64,000 nt of DNA from Streptomyces monomycini (GCF_022271435.1 NZ_JAFIQY010000022.1:1-64000), one strand, 5' to 3'; shown: positions 41,486 through 49,840, numbered from the stretch's first letter. Notes: a model not told the origin generated them from the sequence alone. Program-made: numbers and translations.

Positions 41486-42004
41486 ATGGCCCAGTCCCCG
41501 AAGCAGACCACCCCAACGTGGGGCGCCCTCCTCGATCCTGACGCCGCTACCTACAAACGGCTGCGCGCCGCCGGCCGCGGCGCGACCCAGCTGGTGCAGT
41601 GCGGCGGCGGCCGGGACGCGGTGGTCATCGCGCCGCTCCAGCGCGGGCTGGCCGCACTGGACGCGATGGACCTGCCGGTCACCGACGGGTACGCGGTGCT
41701 CGCCGACCACATCCGCCAGGAGCTCATCGTCCTCGTCGAAGGCGGCCGCGCGGCGGCCTGGAAGGGCGTGGCGGGGGTGCGGGTGCTCTCACGCGGCTCC
41801 TGGCTCCTGGCGCCCGCGCGCGGCAGGGACGGCGCTCTTGCCTCGGCCTGGCTGAGCCAGCCCGCGGGGCCCTCACCAGCGTGGGGCGACACGGGCAGCG
41901 GGCCCTGTCTCAGTGGTGTCCGGGTCGCCGTCGACGTACGTGCACTGTGCGACGCGCTCGCCACGATTGACCGGCCCGCGGTCTCCTCCGGAGCCACCAC
42001 ATGA
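41486..42004 (+). CDS. Hypothetical protein divergent from XRE regulator
   Basis: 172 residues from ATG at 41486. It is beta-rich, with VVIAPLQRGLAALDAMDLPV, YAVLADHIRQELIVLVEGGR and GVRVLSRGSWLLAPARGRDG. The size and pattern recur in Streptomyces next to XRE/flavoprotein pairs. It overlaps the next gene by four bases (ATGA). Function unknown. Confidence 0.65.
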   Translation: MAQSPKQTTPTWGALLDPDAATYKRLRAAGRGATQLVQCGGGRDAVVIAPLQRGLAALDAMDLPVTDGYAVLADHIRQELIVLVEGGRAAAWKGVAGVRVLSRGSWLLAPARGRDGALASAWLSQPAGPSPAWGDTGSGPCLSGVRVAVDVRALCDALATIDRPAVSSGATT

Positions 42005-42393
42005 GTACCCACACAGTGGTGCACGACCCGGAGGGCATGATCGAGGCGGACCTGCCGCTCGACCGCGCAACGCACGAGCAACTGGTACGGACAGTGCTGT
42101 CGTGGGCTGCTCCGGCCACGCTGCCACCCGACGACTACGAACCGGTGGCCCTGCTGCTCACCGGCGCCGCGTACGCCGTCACCGCCGAGGTACGCCAGCG
42201 TGCCGCACTGCTGCCCAAGGGCGACCGCCGCCTCGCGCTCACCCGCATCGTGCTGGGCGAGGCCGCCGGCCGCCTCCCGGCTTCCGGCCGCAACTCCCTC
42301 CACGGCGTCCAGCACCGCGCCCGGCTGCTCCGGGCGCTGTACGAACTGCTGGACCACCTTGAGCTACCAGCACTCGCCTCAACGGCACCTTGA
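42001..42393 (+). CDS. DUF6415-like hypothetical protein
   Basis: 130 residues from the ATG overlapping the previous stop. Helical, with MIEADLPLDRATHEQLVRTV, LRALYELLDHLE and AALLPKGDRRLALTRIVLGE. The arrangement resembles Streptomyces proteins I know as DUF6415, which sit beside XRE regulators. Translationally coupled to 41486. Function unknown. Confidence 0.65.
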   Translation: MSTHTVVHDPEGMIEADLPLDRATHEQLVRTVLSWAAPATLPPDDYEPVALLLTGAAYAVTAEVRQRAALLPKGDRRLALTRIVLGEAAGRLPASGRNSLHGVQHRARLLRALYELLDHLELPALASTAP

Positions 42394-42804
42394 GCTGTGT
42401 CTCTTCCCCTACGGAGGCTCGGACAGCTCCTGCTGCGCCCCGGCGACGCTCCACGCGAGCATCGCCGGGGCGTTTGCCGATAGAAGCGGTTTAACCAGCA
42501 AGTTTGACCGTCAACGGGTAATCGCAGGTGAAGGCGGGTTTCAGCCGATTCAGCGAGGTTTTCGTGGTGTTCCTCCTCGCCGGTGCGGAGATGTACGACC
42601 CTGACGAACTTGTGCCTGCTCCCGAGCGAGACGACAGTGCAGCGACACCGTAGCGGCGGGCCCTGACGGTTTAGCCGCCAGGAATCCCAAGGCTGCGGTT
42701 GTGCCTCCCGGGACGTAAGGAAGCACCAGCGCGCCACTGCTGGCCGGCGTCCGGGCACGCCCGTGCGGGCCTCACTCCCGAAAGATCCAGGTTTTCCCAT
42801 TTCG
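42394..42804. other. Intergenic, no gene seen
   Basis: About 400 bases. An AT-richer part (GGTTTAACCAGCAAGTTTGACC at 42490 and GGTTTTCGTGGTGTTCC at 42562) contains only shadow frames. It may be degraded sequence. Confidence 0.35.
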
Positions 42805-43047
42805 CAGGTCAGTGGCGTTCCTGACGGGGCGTGCCAGGGGCGTGTGATCGTACGGTGCACGCGGAGGCGTGCACGACGGGCGCGGTGCGGGTGACACCGC
42901 CACCCTGCGCAACGACCACCACCGCATCGTCGACACCAAGCGCTGGGGCCGCCACTGAGCCCGCGGGCTGCCCCAGCGGCCCACACTCCAGGTGCGCCGC
43001 AGCCGAGGGGCTGCGGCGCACCGCCCTGTCCGCCGGCCGCACCGCCC
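42805..43047 (+). pseudogene. Deleted copy of lamin-tail gene locus
   Basis: Three blocks match the 26942-27710 region in order. The upstream block CAGGTCAGTGGCG... (42805-42887) is followed directly by the last 22 codons of the lamin-tail gene (TATLRND, then KRWGRH and stop, 42893-42958), then by the identical hairpin 42991-43022. The intervening signal peptide and most of the domain are missing. So this is a duplication with an internal deletion of about 0.5 kb. It cannot make a functional protein. Confidence 0.75.
42991..43022. terminator. Terminator copy behind deleted lamin-tail gene
   Basis: The same 14-bp stem and GAGG loop as at 27668-27699, with no substitutions, retained in the deleted copy. 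Confidence 0.7.
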
Positions 43048-43297
43048 ACGACCGCGCACAGTCCGGTCTGACGGCCTGGCCCGCACTGGGCACATGGCCG
43101 CCAGCCCGCCAACGCGGGACCGAGTACGTACCCGGCGAGCGACGCGCGCTACGTCAGCCAAGCGGGCGCATGGCCTGACGTTCGTGCCTCCCTTCTTCAA
43201 CTAGGGCCGCGCACGGCTGCCGTCGAAACACCACTGAGGTCGCGTGGACGATAGAACCGCAGGCTGCAGCTCAAGCACCGGGTGGGACCATAGCCGT

Positions 43298-44134
43298 ATG
43301 CCCGAGATATCCACTTGTGTGACTACGCGATGGCCGCTGGCCCCGTCCGCTGAAACCGGCTGGCTCCATGAGCTGTGCGGGGACGGCGTGACCGGATTCA
43401 TGCCCCCGGCGATGCCCGACGCAGCCTGGGTCCTCAATGCCATGTACGAGCACAAGCAGGGCCCGGCGGCAATCTCGCACCACGAGCACCACCAGGCTCA
43501 GCTGGCGGAGGGAAGCGTCGAACGACACGTCGTGGCGGGCATCGACCTCGACGCCATAGGGGTCGCCACCGGTGGTGATCTGGGCCGCGCCGAGCACCCG
43601 GGCCCCGGCTGGCGGCGCCTGCGCTGGGCGGACCTCGCCCACCGCATCGGCGACCCGGTCGTCCCTGAGGGGCTGCTGCCCTGCTACCGCTGCTTCCCTT
43701 CCGCCACGAAGGACGGCAGCTGGCCGCTGAGTATCGTCCCGCCGACCGAGGGCAGCACGGACCGCGAGACCTGGGACCGGCTGATCACCCTGCTCATCGA
43801 GCACAGCCCGGACGGCGCGGATACCGCCTGCTTCGCCTACTACAATCCGCTGATGACCGCGGCCTGTGACTTCGAGAACCTGCACGTGCGCACCGGCCGC
43901 CTCGGCGACGCCCAGCTGCTCTACGACAACCCCGAGATCGACTTCAGCCCGTCCAACCTGTGGGCCGCCGACCGTTCATGGGTGCTGTGCACCGACTACG
44001 ACCTGTGGGCCACCAAGGTCTCCGGGCCCCGCCCCCTCATCGACGCGCTGCTGCATGACACGGAGATCGAAGCCATACAGCTGCCCGACGACCCCACCGA
44101 ACCAGCAGGTCAGACGTTGTCTTCGCTCACCTAG
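43298..44134 (+). CDS. Hypothetical protein
   Basis: 278 residues from ATG at 43298. It contains AMPDAAWVLNAMYEH, PLSIVPPTEGSTDRETWDRL, CFAYYNPLMTAACDFENLHV, RTGRLGDAQLLYDNPEIDFS and SNLWAADRSWVLCTDYDLWA. It is beta-rich and acidic, with a look common among small immunity or carbohydrate-recognition-type proteins, but no family was recognised. A short HTH gene follows on the same strand 10 bases later, possibly co-regulated. Confidence 0.6.
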   Translation: MPEISTCVTTRWPLAPSAETGWLHELCGDGVTGFMPPAMPDAAWVLNAMYEHKQGPAAISHHEHHQAQLAEGSVERHVVAGIDLDAIGVATGGDLGRAEHPGPGWRRLRWADLAHRIGDPVVPEGLLPCYRCFPSATKDGSWPLSIVPPTEGSTDRETWDRLITLLIEHSPDGADTACFAYYNPLMTAACDFENLHVRTGRLGDAQLLYDNPEIDFSPSNLWAADRSWVLCTDYDLWATKVSGPRPLIDALLHDTEIEAIQLPDDPTEPAGQTLSSLT

Positions 44135-44144
44135 GCTCCGCATC

Positions 44145-44405
44145 ATGAGCACGTCCGACCAGCACCACCACGTTCGCATATCCGCCGCGCGCGCGGAGGG
44201 CAAGACCCGCGGCCGCCCTGCGCGGCTCAGCACGCAGCAGGCCGCCGACATCGTCACCGCCTATGAAAGCGGCACCGCAGTAAAGGCACTCGCCCGGCAG
44301 TACGACGTCGACCCCAAGGTGATCCGCCGGGCTCTCGATTCCGCAGGAGCACGCCACAGCCCCGGTCTCGGGACTTTCCTGAACGATGACGCCACGACGT
44401 CATAA
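44145..44405 (+). CDS. Small HTH protein
   Basis: 86 residues from ATG at 44145. GRPARLSTQQAADIVTAYES and GTAVKALARQYDVDPKVIRR form a resolvase/Hin-type HTH, here without any catalytic domain. It may be a DNA-binding remnant of a serine recombinase or an independent regulator. It follows the gene at 43298 on the same strand. Confidence 0.55.
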   Translation: MSTSDQHHHVRISAARAEGKTRGRPARLSTQQAADIVTAYESGTAVKALARQYDVDPKVIRRALDSAGARHSPGLGTFLNDDATTS

Positions 44406-44408
44406 GGT

Positions 44409-44618
44409 TATGACGTCACCGACGAGCGGCAAGTCCAGGCCGCCGATGCCGATCCGGCCGTGGCGGTCGACGTGCCCGGCCTGGTAGCCGAGCACCTGAC
44501 CAACGTCGCCGATGACGCGATCCGCCAGGCGCTGGACGCCGGGCAGACGATCCGCCGAGGGCCCGAGACGGAGAAGAGGTATCCGGCCCACAATCAGCGA
44601 CGCACTTACCCTACCTAG
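44409..44618 (+). pseudogene. Gene fragment without start
   Basis: The frame YDVTDERQVQAADADPAVAV, DVPGLVAEHLTNVADDAIRQ, ALDAGQTIRRG reads like the C-terminal helices of a plasmid protein, ending at 44618. A stop precedes it and no ribosome-binding site or start is available. Probable remnant. Confidence 0.35.
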
Positions 44619-44897
44619 ACGCTCCGCACTGAGTGTTCCGGAGCAACCGCACGGACCCGCTGGCGGGCAGCGTCGAAAAGTTCCGCATTCTCCCTGATGC
44701 GCCGCACCCCACGACCTTCCGGCCGTTCACAATCGCCGCGAAAAGGCGGCATTTCGAGGTATAGACAAAGTTTCGATCGCGCGTCACCCACTAGAGGGAC
44801 AGTGGTGCCGCTTCTTGCACTTCCGCTGTGGAATTAACGGAAGACCAGGGAAGCATCCTTTCGTTCAGTGAAAGGCTGGAGCAGCCGGAGGTTCGCT
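44619..44897. other. Intergenic, AT-richer promoter region
   Basis: It contains TTCGAGGTATAGACAAAGTTTCG (44753-44775), an AT-rich promoter-like stretch. The secreted protein starts at 44898 with GGAGGTTCGCT. Confidence 0.4.
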
Positions 44898-45386
44898 ATG
44901 CGTCGAGTCTTTTCAGCGGCCGTTGCCGCCACCCTCGCCTTGTCCCCCACAGCCGCCTCAGCGGCCTCGCGCCACAGTGATCGCGCGCCAGCAGGGTCGG
45001 TGGACCTCACAGTTCAAACAGATACGGCCAGCGGCTCCGGCACAGACGGCGACGTTCTCGCCAATGTGTCGTGCAGGAATGGCGCCCAGTCCGGCTGGCA
45101 GGAGCTCGACAAGCCGCATTACGACGATTTCGAAGCAGGAGACAAGGACACCTACCGCCTCCCGCTCAACGGCTGCTCGGACGTGGACTATGTGGAATTC
45201 AAACTGCGCGCCGGCAACATCCTCACCTACAGGGACTACTGGAAACTCTACGGCGTGTGGGCCGAAACTGACAGCCACGCTACATACTATGGCGATACAC
45301 CAGCGCAAGTAGGCGAAAAGCGGCATCCGTGGATCTACCCGAACGTCTGGAACAGCACAGACATTGTCATGTCGCGAGTCCGCTGA
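44898..45386 (+). CDS. Secreted protein, PLAT-like
   Basis: 162 residues from ATG at 44898. Signal peptide 1-23 (RRVFSAAVAATLALSPTAAS). The mature part is beta-rich: TVQTDTASGSGTDGDVLANV, YDDFEAGDKDTYRLPLNGCS, DVDYVEFKLRAGNILTYRDY and DIVMSRVR. This suggests a PLAT/LH2-like beta-sandwich with two cysteines. No enzyme motif is seen. Exported, possibly binding lipid or cell surface. Confidence 0.6.
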   Translation: MRRVFSAAVAATLALSPTAASAASRHSDRAPAGSVDLTVQTDTASGSGTDGDVLANVSCRNGAQSGWQELDKPHYDDFEAGDKDTYRLPLNGCSDVDYVEFKLRAGNILTYRDYWKLYGVWAETDSHATYYGDTPAQVGEKRHPWIYPNVWNSTDIVMSRVR

Positions 45387-45431
45387 CTCGGGCTGCCCGT
45401 CGAGCGAACGCTGTGGAGCCCGTGGGTCCCG

Positions 45432-45698
45432 ATGGCCTTGTGGAGTGCCGCCGGGATCCCCTTCACGGCCGCCGAAGTGCTCATCACCACCCAGTACATC
45501 GAGGCGCACACCGAGCCCGCGGCCGACGGCACCTGGGCCGAAGCAGACACGATCGCCTGGCTCTGCGTCCTGACCATCGCCGCCTTCGTCGTCATCGGCG
45601 CGCTGCACGGCCTCGTCCAGCACCGTCGCCGCACCCGGGAACAGAGGCGCGTACGCAACGCCGAGCAGCAGTACCTCATCACCGACCCCGCCGGCTGA
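45432..45698 (+). CDS. Small membrane protein
   Basis: 88 residues from ATG at 45432. AEADTIAWLCVLTIAAFVVI with GALHGLV is one clear membrane helix. The N-terminal part (ALWSAAGIPFTAAEVLITTQ) is moderately hydrophobic and the C-terminus is basic (HRRRTREQRRVRNAEQQYL). Possibly truncated at the front. No family was recognised. Confidence 0.4.
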   Translation: MALWSAAGIPFTAAEVLITTQYIEAHTEPAADGTWAEADTIAWLCVLTIAAFVVIGALHGLVQHRRRTREQRRVRNAEQQYLITDPAG

Positions 45699-45730
45699 TG
45701 GCGCCCTCCTCCCGCTAGCCAGTTCGCGCG

Positions 45731-45752
45731 TCATTCCAAAATTTTGGAATGA
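45731..45752. repeat. 22-bp perfect AT-rich palindrome
   Basis: The half-site is TCATTCCAAAA, with AAAATTTT at the centre. Such AT-rich symmetry is exceptional in this 70%-GC DNA. It lies 124 bases upstream of the RelE-like fragment and could be an operator or a recombination/attachment site. Confidence 0.5.
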
Positions 45753-45876
45753 GCGGCGCCGACGGCCCCGGAGCTGGCCCGGCCGGGCAGCCGGGCCGGT
45801 GGGCGCTGCGCGCGGAACACGTCGGCCGGCTGTCACTCCGTCGTCCTGATCGCCCTGACGTGGAGACGGAGGAGGT

Positions 45877-46080
45877 GTCAAGGCCCTCGCCCAGGCGGAG
45901 CGGTTCGCCAAGGACGATCCGCAGGGCGTACGGCAGGCCTCCACCGCTGTCGACCGCCTCGCCGAAGCTTCCCGGCCCGAGGGCGCGTTCGACAGCACCG
46001 ACATGCCACAGATCCACGTGGGGACTCACCGCGTCCTGCAGGAGAACCGTGACCGCAAGGTCCGTGTCAGCGGCGGGTGA
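45877..46080 (+). pseudogene. RelE/ParE-like toxin fragment
   Basis: The frame ALAQAERFAKDDPQGVRQAS, TAVDRLAEASRPEGAFDSTD, MPQIHVGTHRVLQENRDRKV reads like a RelE/ParE core (helix, then G-x-HRVL-E strand). A stop precedes it and there is no start; the C-terminal strand is missing. Probable remnant of a toxin-antitoxin pair. Confidence 0.4.
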
Positions 46081-46376
46081 CGGCGTATCCCGCGTCGCAT
46101 CGTAGGCGCGCCGGCATGGCCGCCGAACGGCTTCTCCGGCATTGACGACCACCCGGCCGTGCCCGCGTCCGGCGAGCACACCGGGCGGCCGGAAACCAGC
46201 GCCTGACCCACCGCCGCAAACGCCGTCTGCTCAAGACCTGCGGCACGAACCGGCAGCCGACCTTCTCCGCGCGGCCCTGCACGATCGGGGCCGGCGTATC
46301 GTCCCCGGACGGCTCCGGGCCCGGGGACGGCGCAGGACCGAGGTGTCGGCGACGGCGAAGGCCAGCGCAGGAGTGG

Positions 46377-46649
46377 TCACCGGCGCAGGTACGCGTGGGT
46401 GCGCTTGGACAGGTCCGGCGGGCCGTCGAACAGGGTCGGCCAGTCGGGTACGGCCGGGTCGTCGCCGAGTGCCGTGTCGGGGACGACGACCCGGCCAGCG
46501 GCCCACTGGATGGTGACCGCCTCCGGGGACTGGCCGGTGACCGCTGTCAGCTGGCGCAGGTAGTCCGCGGTGGCGCCTGTGGCCGTGACGTGCGCGGTGT
46601 TGCTGGGCCCGTCCTCGGGCGGCAGCTCCGGCGGCGGCTGGTCGCTCAT
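46377..46649 (-). CDS. Small hypothetical protein
   Basis: 90 residues from ATG at 46649 with AGGAGGTGCCGA upstream. NTAHVTATGATADYLRQLTA and VTIQWAAGRVVVPDT suggest a short helix/strand fold. It is acidic and Pro-rich at the N-terminus. No family was recognised. Confidence 0.55.
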   Translation of the reverse strand: MSDQPPPELPPEDGPSNTAHVTATGATADYLRQLTAVTGQSPEAVTIQWAAGRVVVPDTALGDDPAVPDWPTLFDGPPDLSKRTHAYLRR

Positions 46650-46681
46650 TCGGCACCTCCTGTCGTCGTCGCTCCCTCAGT

Positions 46682-47036
46682 GTGCCGGGACGGCGGGCCG
46701 CCAACCCAGCAGATCACAAAACGTGTCATGCGGTGCGTCCCAGCCGCGGCACCGAATCCGTAGCCCGGCCCTTCCGGGCGGCGCGTGCAGCTCGGGCCTG
46801 CCTGGAGATCGAGCAGATCTTCTACGGCGCCACGACGACGTCCTGCGGCACACGATCACCGTCGACTTCAGCGGCCAGCCGTACGTCACCCGGCACGTGC
46901 CCACCCCCGAGGAACTCGCGCGCCGCAAGCAGCCAGCCACTCCCGGTCCTGGCCGCACGGCAGCGGCTGATCGGCGGATCCGGCTGGGCGCGGCCGGTAC
47001 CGTTCCCACGACGACGTCGACAGCAGCAGCGGGGCA
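46682..47036. other. Degraded region
   Basis: Protein-like fragments in different frames, such as HTITVDFSGQPYVTRHVPTP and EELARRKQ, suggest an old gene broken by frameshifts. No complete gene. Confidence 0.3.
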
Positions 47037-47038
47037 GT

Positions 47039-47250
47039 GTGACGAAGGTTCGAGACCGCGGCGAAGTGCTGGGCTACGGGGTGCCGGCCGTGCTCTTCTT
47101 GCCCGGGGTCGCCTACCCCGGGATCACCAACGGCCACCAGTTCATCGCCAACGACTTCTTCGCCTTCATGCACTGCCTGGCCAGTATCGGCTTCGCCTCC
47201 ATCCCGCTGATGGCGTGGCGCCGGGGCAGAGACCGATCTCGACGGCCTCG
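47039..47250 (+). pseudogene. Truncated membrane protein gene
   Basis: From GTG at 47039 the frame reads VLGYGVPAVLFLPGVAYPGI, NGHQFIANDFFAFMHCLASI and GFASIPLMAWRRGRDRSRRP, two hydrophobic stretches. Afterwards it runs antisense to the zinc-ribbon gene without a stop until 47755. The intact N-terminus and lost C-terminus suggest a truncation. Family unknown. Confidence 0.35.
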
Positions 47251-47381
47251 GCGTAGTGGCGGCGCCAGCGCCGCTCTGCCGCCTTGCAGGCCGCAGAGCA
47301 GAACCGCTTGTCGCTGCGGGCCGTCGCCGGCAGCGGCTTCCAACAGAAGTGGTGCGCGCACCGGCGCACCCGCCCGCCCAT
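47166..47381 (-). CDS. Small zinc-ribbon protein
   Basis: 71 residues from ATG at 47381. GRVRRCAHHFCWKPLPAT and KRFCSAACKAAERRWRRH form a C-x4-C...C-x3-C zinc ribbon of the type seen in several other proteins here (3305, 12754, 53732). It may be a DNA-binding accessory. It overlaps a truncated membrane frame on the other strand. Confidence 0.55.
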   Translation of the reverse strand: MGGRVRRCAHHFCWKPLPATARSDKRFCSAACKAAERRWRRHYAEAVEIGLCPGATPSAGWRRSRYWPGSA

Positions 47382-47493
47382 GTCTTCACCGTACGCGCGC
47401 GAAGCGGGCGCGCGGGCGTGGAGGAGAAAGAAAGCCCGCGGGAGCCGCGAACATGCTCTGTCGCGGGCCTGTCGGGATCTCTAGGCTCTGCGC

Positions 47494-48411
47494 ATGTCGA
47501 AGCAGCAGCGAGGCAAGAAGCACCGGACGCCCCAGAAGCGGGCCCCACGCACCCCCTCGGTACCGCGTCCGCGTGCGGTGGCATCGCCAGTGCCGCCCGG
47601 CGGCGGACTGCCAATGCGGGGCAACTGGGACCACACGGCGCAGATGCTGGAACACGCGAAGCCGGAGCAACTGGTGGAACTGGTGCTGCCGTATCTGTGG
47701 GTGGCCCTCGCTGACGGCCGGGCCCCGGCGAACGTGTGCGTGGACGCGTGCATGACGCTGCGTTACGCCTACGGACAGCTGGGCGTGCGGGCCGAGCTGC
47801 TGCCGGTCGACCTGGCGATCCAGAACAAGGACGGAAGCGGCACCCGCTACGGCTCGCTCACCCCGAGCTGGACGGGAACCACCTGGAACGGGCACTGCGC
47901 GCTGGTGCTGCCCGACTCCGAACGGTTCGTGGACGCCACGATCGAGCAGTTCGACGAGGTCCGCGCGATCGGCATGGGCCCGATGGTCGGCAAGGTCGCC
48001 CTGGCGACCCACACCACGCGCGACGGCATGATGCCGCAGGGGGCGCAGGTGGTGCTCCAGCGCGGGCACCTGAGGCTGACCTACACGGTCGCCGGCCCGG
48101 AGGCACTGGCCTCCATCGTGGAGCACCCGGAAGCCATCGCCCACGCCGACGGCCACCGCCGTACCGGGGTGAACGTAGCCTCCCTCATGCTGGCCACCCT
48201 GCGCGGCGAGGCGATCCGCGGACGGGCGATGCAAGCCCCGCACCCGCGGCTGCGGGCCCTGCTGCGAGCAGTCGGCGACGCCCCGTACGAGCCGGACGAG
48301 GCCGGGGATGCGCGCTTTCGCCTGCCGGATCAGGACGGCCAGGAGCGGTGGCTGCGGCTGGATGAGATCCCGCTGCCGCCGAGTGTCCCGGCGGCCTGGC
48401 CGCGCTCGTAG
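47494..48411 (+). CDS. Transglutaminase/papain-like hypothetical protein
   Basis: 305 residues from ATG at 47494. A basic N-terminus (KQQRGKKHRTPQKRAPRTPS) precedes a domain with CVDACMTLRYAYGQLGVRAE, WNGHCALVLPDSERF and VDATIEQFDEVRAIGMG. The Cys...His...Asp order and spacing resemble the transglutaminase/papain-like fold, though I cannot name the family. Residues after 190 are alpha/beta without known motifs. Could be a peptidase-like or amidase-like enzyme, or a catalytically adapted binding protein. Confidence 0.6.
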   Translation: MSKQQRGKKHRTPQKRAPRTPSVPRPRAVASPVPPGGGLPMRGNWDHTAQMLEHAKPEQLVELVLPYLWVALADGRAPANVCVDACMTLRYAYGQLGVRAELLPVDLAIQNKDGSGTRYGSLTPSWTGTTWNGHCALVLPDSERFVDATIEQFDEVRAIGMGPMVGKVALATHTTRDGMMPQGAQVVLQRGHLRLTYTVAGPEALASIVEHPEAIAHADGHRRTGVNVASLMLATLRGEAIRGRAMQAPHPRLRALLRAVGDAPYEPDEAGDARFRLPDQDGQERWLRLDEIPLPPSVPAAWPRS

Positions 48412-48414
48412 ACG

Positions 48415-48760
48415 GCGGCCGCGAGCGAGGCGTCGTCGGACAGGCCGGCCTCGGTGAGGACGGACAGCTGGACGGGGTGCTCGATGCCCTCCGTCCACGC
48501 GTCGCGCACAGCCTGGCACACGGCGACGCGGGCCTGCAGCCCGGCGGTGGAGTCCGCCGGCGCGGCGCAGCCCGGCGAGGGCGCGGCCGCGGGCGGCGAC
48601 GGTGCCCAGGAGCTCGGCGGCCTTCTCGGCGTCGGGCTGCATGGGCGCGGCGGGTCGGGCTGCGGCGACAGGTCGGCACTGTCCTCGGCGCGGCGGGTCG
48701 GGCTGCGGCGGCAGGTCGGCACTGTCCTCGGCGCCGCAGGCGGTCACCAGCAGGCGCAAG
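48415..48760 (-). pseudogene. Remnant of lipoprotein-like gene with tandem duplication
   Basis: On the minus strand LRLLVTACGAEDSADLPPQP looks like a lipobox and mature start. After a 43-bp tandem duplication the frame changes; DAEKAAELLGTVAARGRALA and AGLQARVAVCQAVRDAWTEG follow in different frames. The signal sequence upstream of the lipobox is too short. Non-functional. Confidence 0.5.
48645..48730. repeat. 43-bp tandem direct repeat
   Basis: GGCGGGTCGGGCTGCGGC followed by ACAGGTCGGCACTGTCCTCG, repeated at an offset of exactly 43 bases (copies start at about 48648 and 48691). The length is not a multiple of three, so it shifts the frame of the lipoprotein remnant. Confidence 0.75.
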
Positions 48761-48840
48761 CCCTCCAGGCGAAATATGACGCCCACGGGATCATGTGTCC
48801 GTGGGCGTCTGTGCATGTGCGCATGCTCTAGCCTGGCCGT

Positions 48841-49344
48841 ATGGCAACGAAGATTGCGGTGTGCCAGTTCAAGGGCGGCGATGCGGGCCGAGGACGAAGG
48901 CCGGCCCCTGCGCATGACGGTCACCGGCATGCCCTCCCTCAAGGAACTCCCGCACCGGATCTCCATCGCCACCCAGCATCGCGACCTGGTCACCATTGAC
49001 GGGCCGCCCCCGGCGCGCTGGCCATCGCCAAAGCCGCCATCGAAGCCGCCGACTATGTGCTGATGGCGTGCCCCGCACGCCCTGCCGACCAGGACAGCAT
49101 CCCGGCCACGCTCGCCGCCATCCAGAAGGCCGGCAAGCCGTTCAACGGTGTCCTCACCATGGCCCGCAACACGATCATGACCGATGCCGGGCGGATCGCC
49201 CTGACCGAGATGGGCGTACCCCTGCTGGAGACCGAGCTGAGGCTCAGCGACCAGGTGGCCGACAACTACGGCCATCGGTCACGCGGAATGCTCAGCAAGT
49301 TCGGCCTGGACCTGTTCTACGAGATCAGCACGAAGATTGGGTGA
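48841..49344 (+). pseudogene. parA: ParA remnant, frameshift and deletion
   Basis: Starts MATKIAVCQFKGG as a ParA Walker A strand, but the GKTTT part is lost. The middle is garbled. The C-terminal half is good ParA: DLVTIDGPPP, AIAKAAIEAADYVLMACPAR, IPATLAAIQKAGKPFNGVLT, GVPLLETELRLSDQVADNYG. A -1 frameshift in the C5 run at 49007-49011 separates the halves. The Walker motif loss makes it inactive even if the frameshift is an error. Confidence 0.75.
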
Positions 49345-49348
49345 CCCC

Positions 49349-49776
49349 ATGGAAGACGACACCAACGCGGACTCGCCCCCCCCGAGACGGCCGCGGAACG
49401 GCGCCGCAAGAAAGCCCAGGAAGGCGCGAAGCGGTTCCTGAACCCCGGACAGAAGACCGCAGCCGCGAAGAAGACACCACCGGCGAAGAAGACGACGACG
49501 GCACGGAAGACGACAGCCAAGAAGACCACCGCGCCCTCACCGCCGGCGGCGCCCGCCTCCACGAAGCAAGCGCCGCCGGCCGAACAGGAGAAGACCGTCT
49601 TCTACAGTGCCCGCATCAACCTGACCACCACCCCGGCGCAGAAGAAGATGCTCAAGCTCGCGGGTGTGGAGGACGGGATCGACACCACCGCGCGTATCCG
49701 CGCGATGATCGCGCTGTACGAGGAGGACGAACGCCTCCGCAGGCGCGTCGACAAGATGGCCCATCACTGGCGCTGA
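49349..49776 (+). pseudogene. ParB-like partition protein, frameshifted in C8
   Basis: Start ATG at 49349 and a few codons are followed by a frameshift in a run of eight Cs (49376-49383). Downstream, ETAAERRRKKAQEGAKRFLN leads to an Ala/Lys-rich tail (KKTPPAKKTTTARKTTAKKT) and a C-terminal RINLTTTPAQKKMLKLAGVE with DTTARIRAMIALYEEDERLR, a small ParB/RHH-like DNA-binding end. It lies just behind parA as in a partition operon. If the C8 is a sequencing error (nine Cs), it would be a complete ParB-like protein of about 142 residues. Confidence 0.6.
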
Positions 49777-49802
49777 TGCCGGCTGCCCCCGCTGACACAA
49801 GA

Positions 49803-49840
49803 TGAGCGGTTGCCCAGGTCACTGTCTGGGCAACCGCTCA
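49803..49840. terminator. Terminator behind par locus
   Basis: TGAGCGGTTGCCCAG (49803-49817) pairs with CTGGGCAACCGCTCA (49826-49840), loop GTCACTGT. A strong 15-bp stem right after the ParB-like frame. Confidence 0.75.

Noticed and set aside
42135-43112. Minus-strand frame of 325 residues
   Set aside because: It covers the antisense of 42001-42393 and the deleted lamin-tail copy; no motif seen.
44145-44405. Serine recombinase
   Set aside because: Only the HTH is present; there is no catalytic Ser domain upstream.
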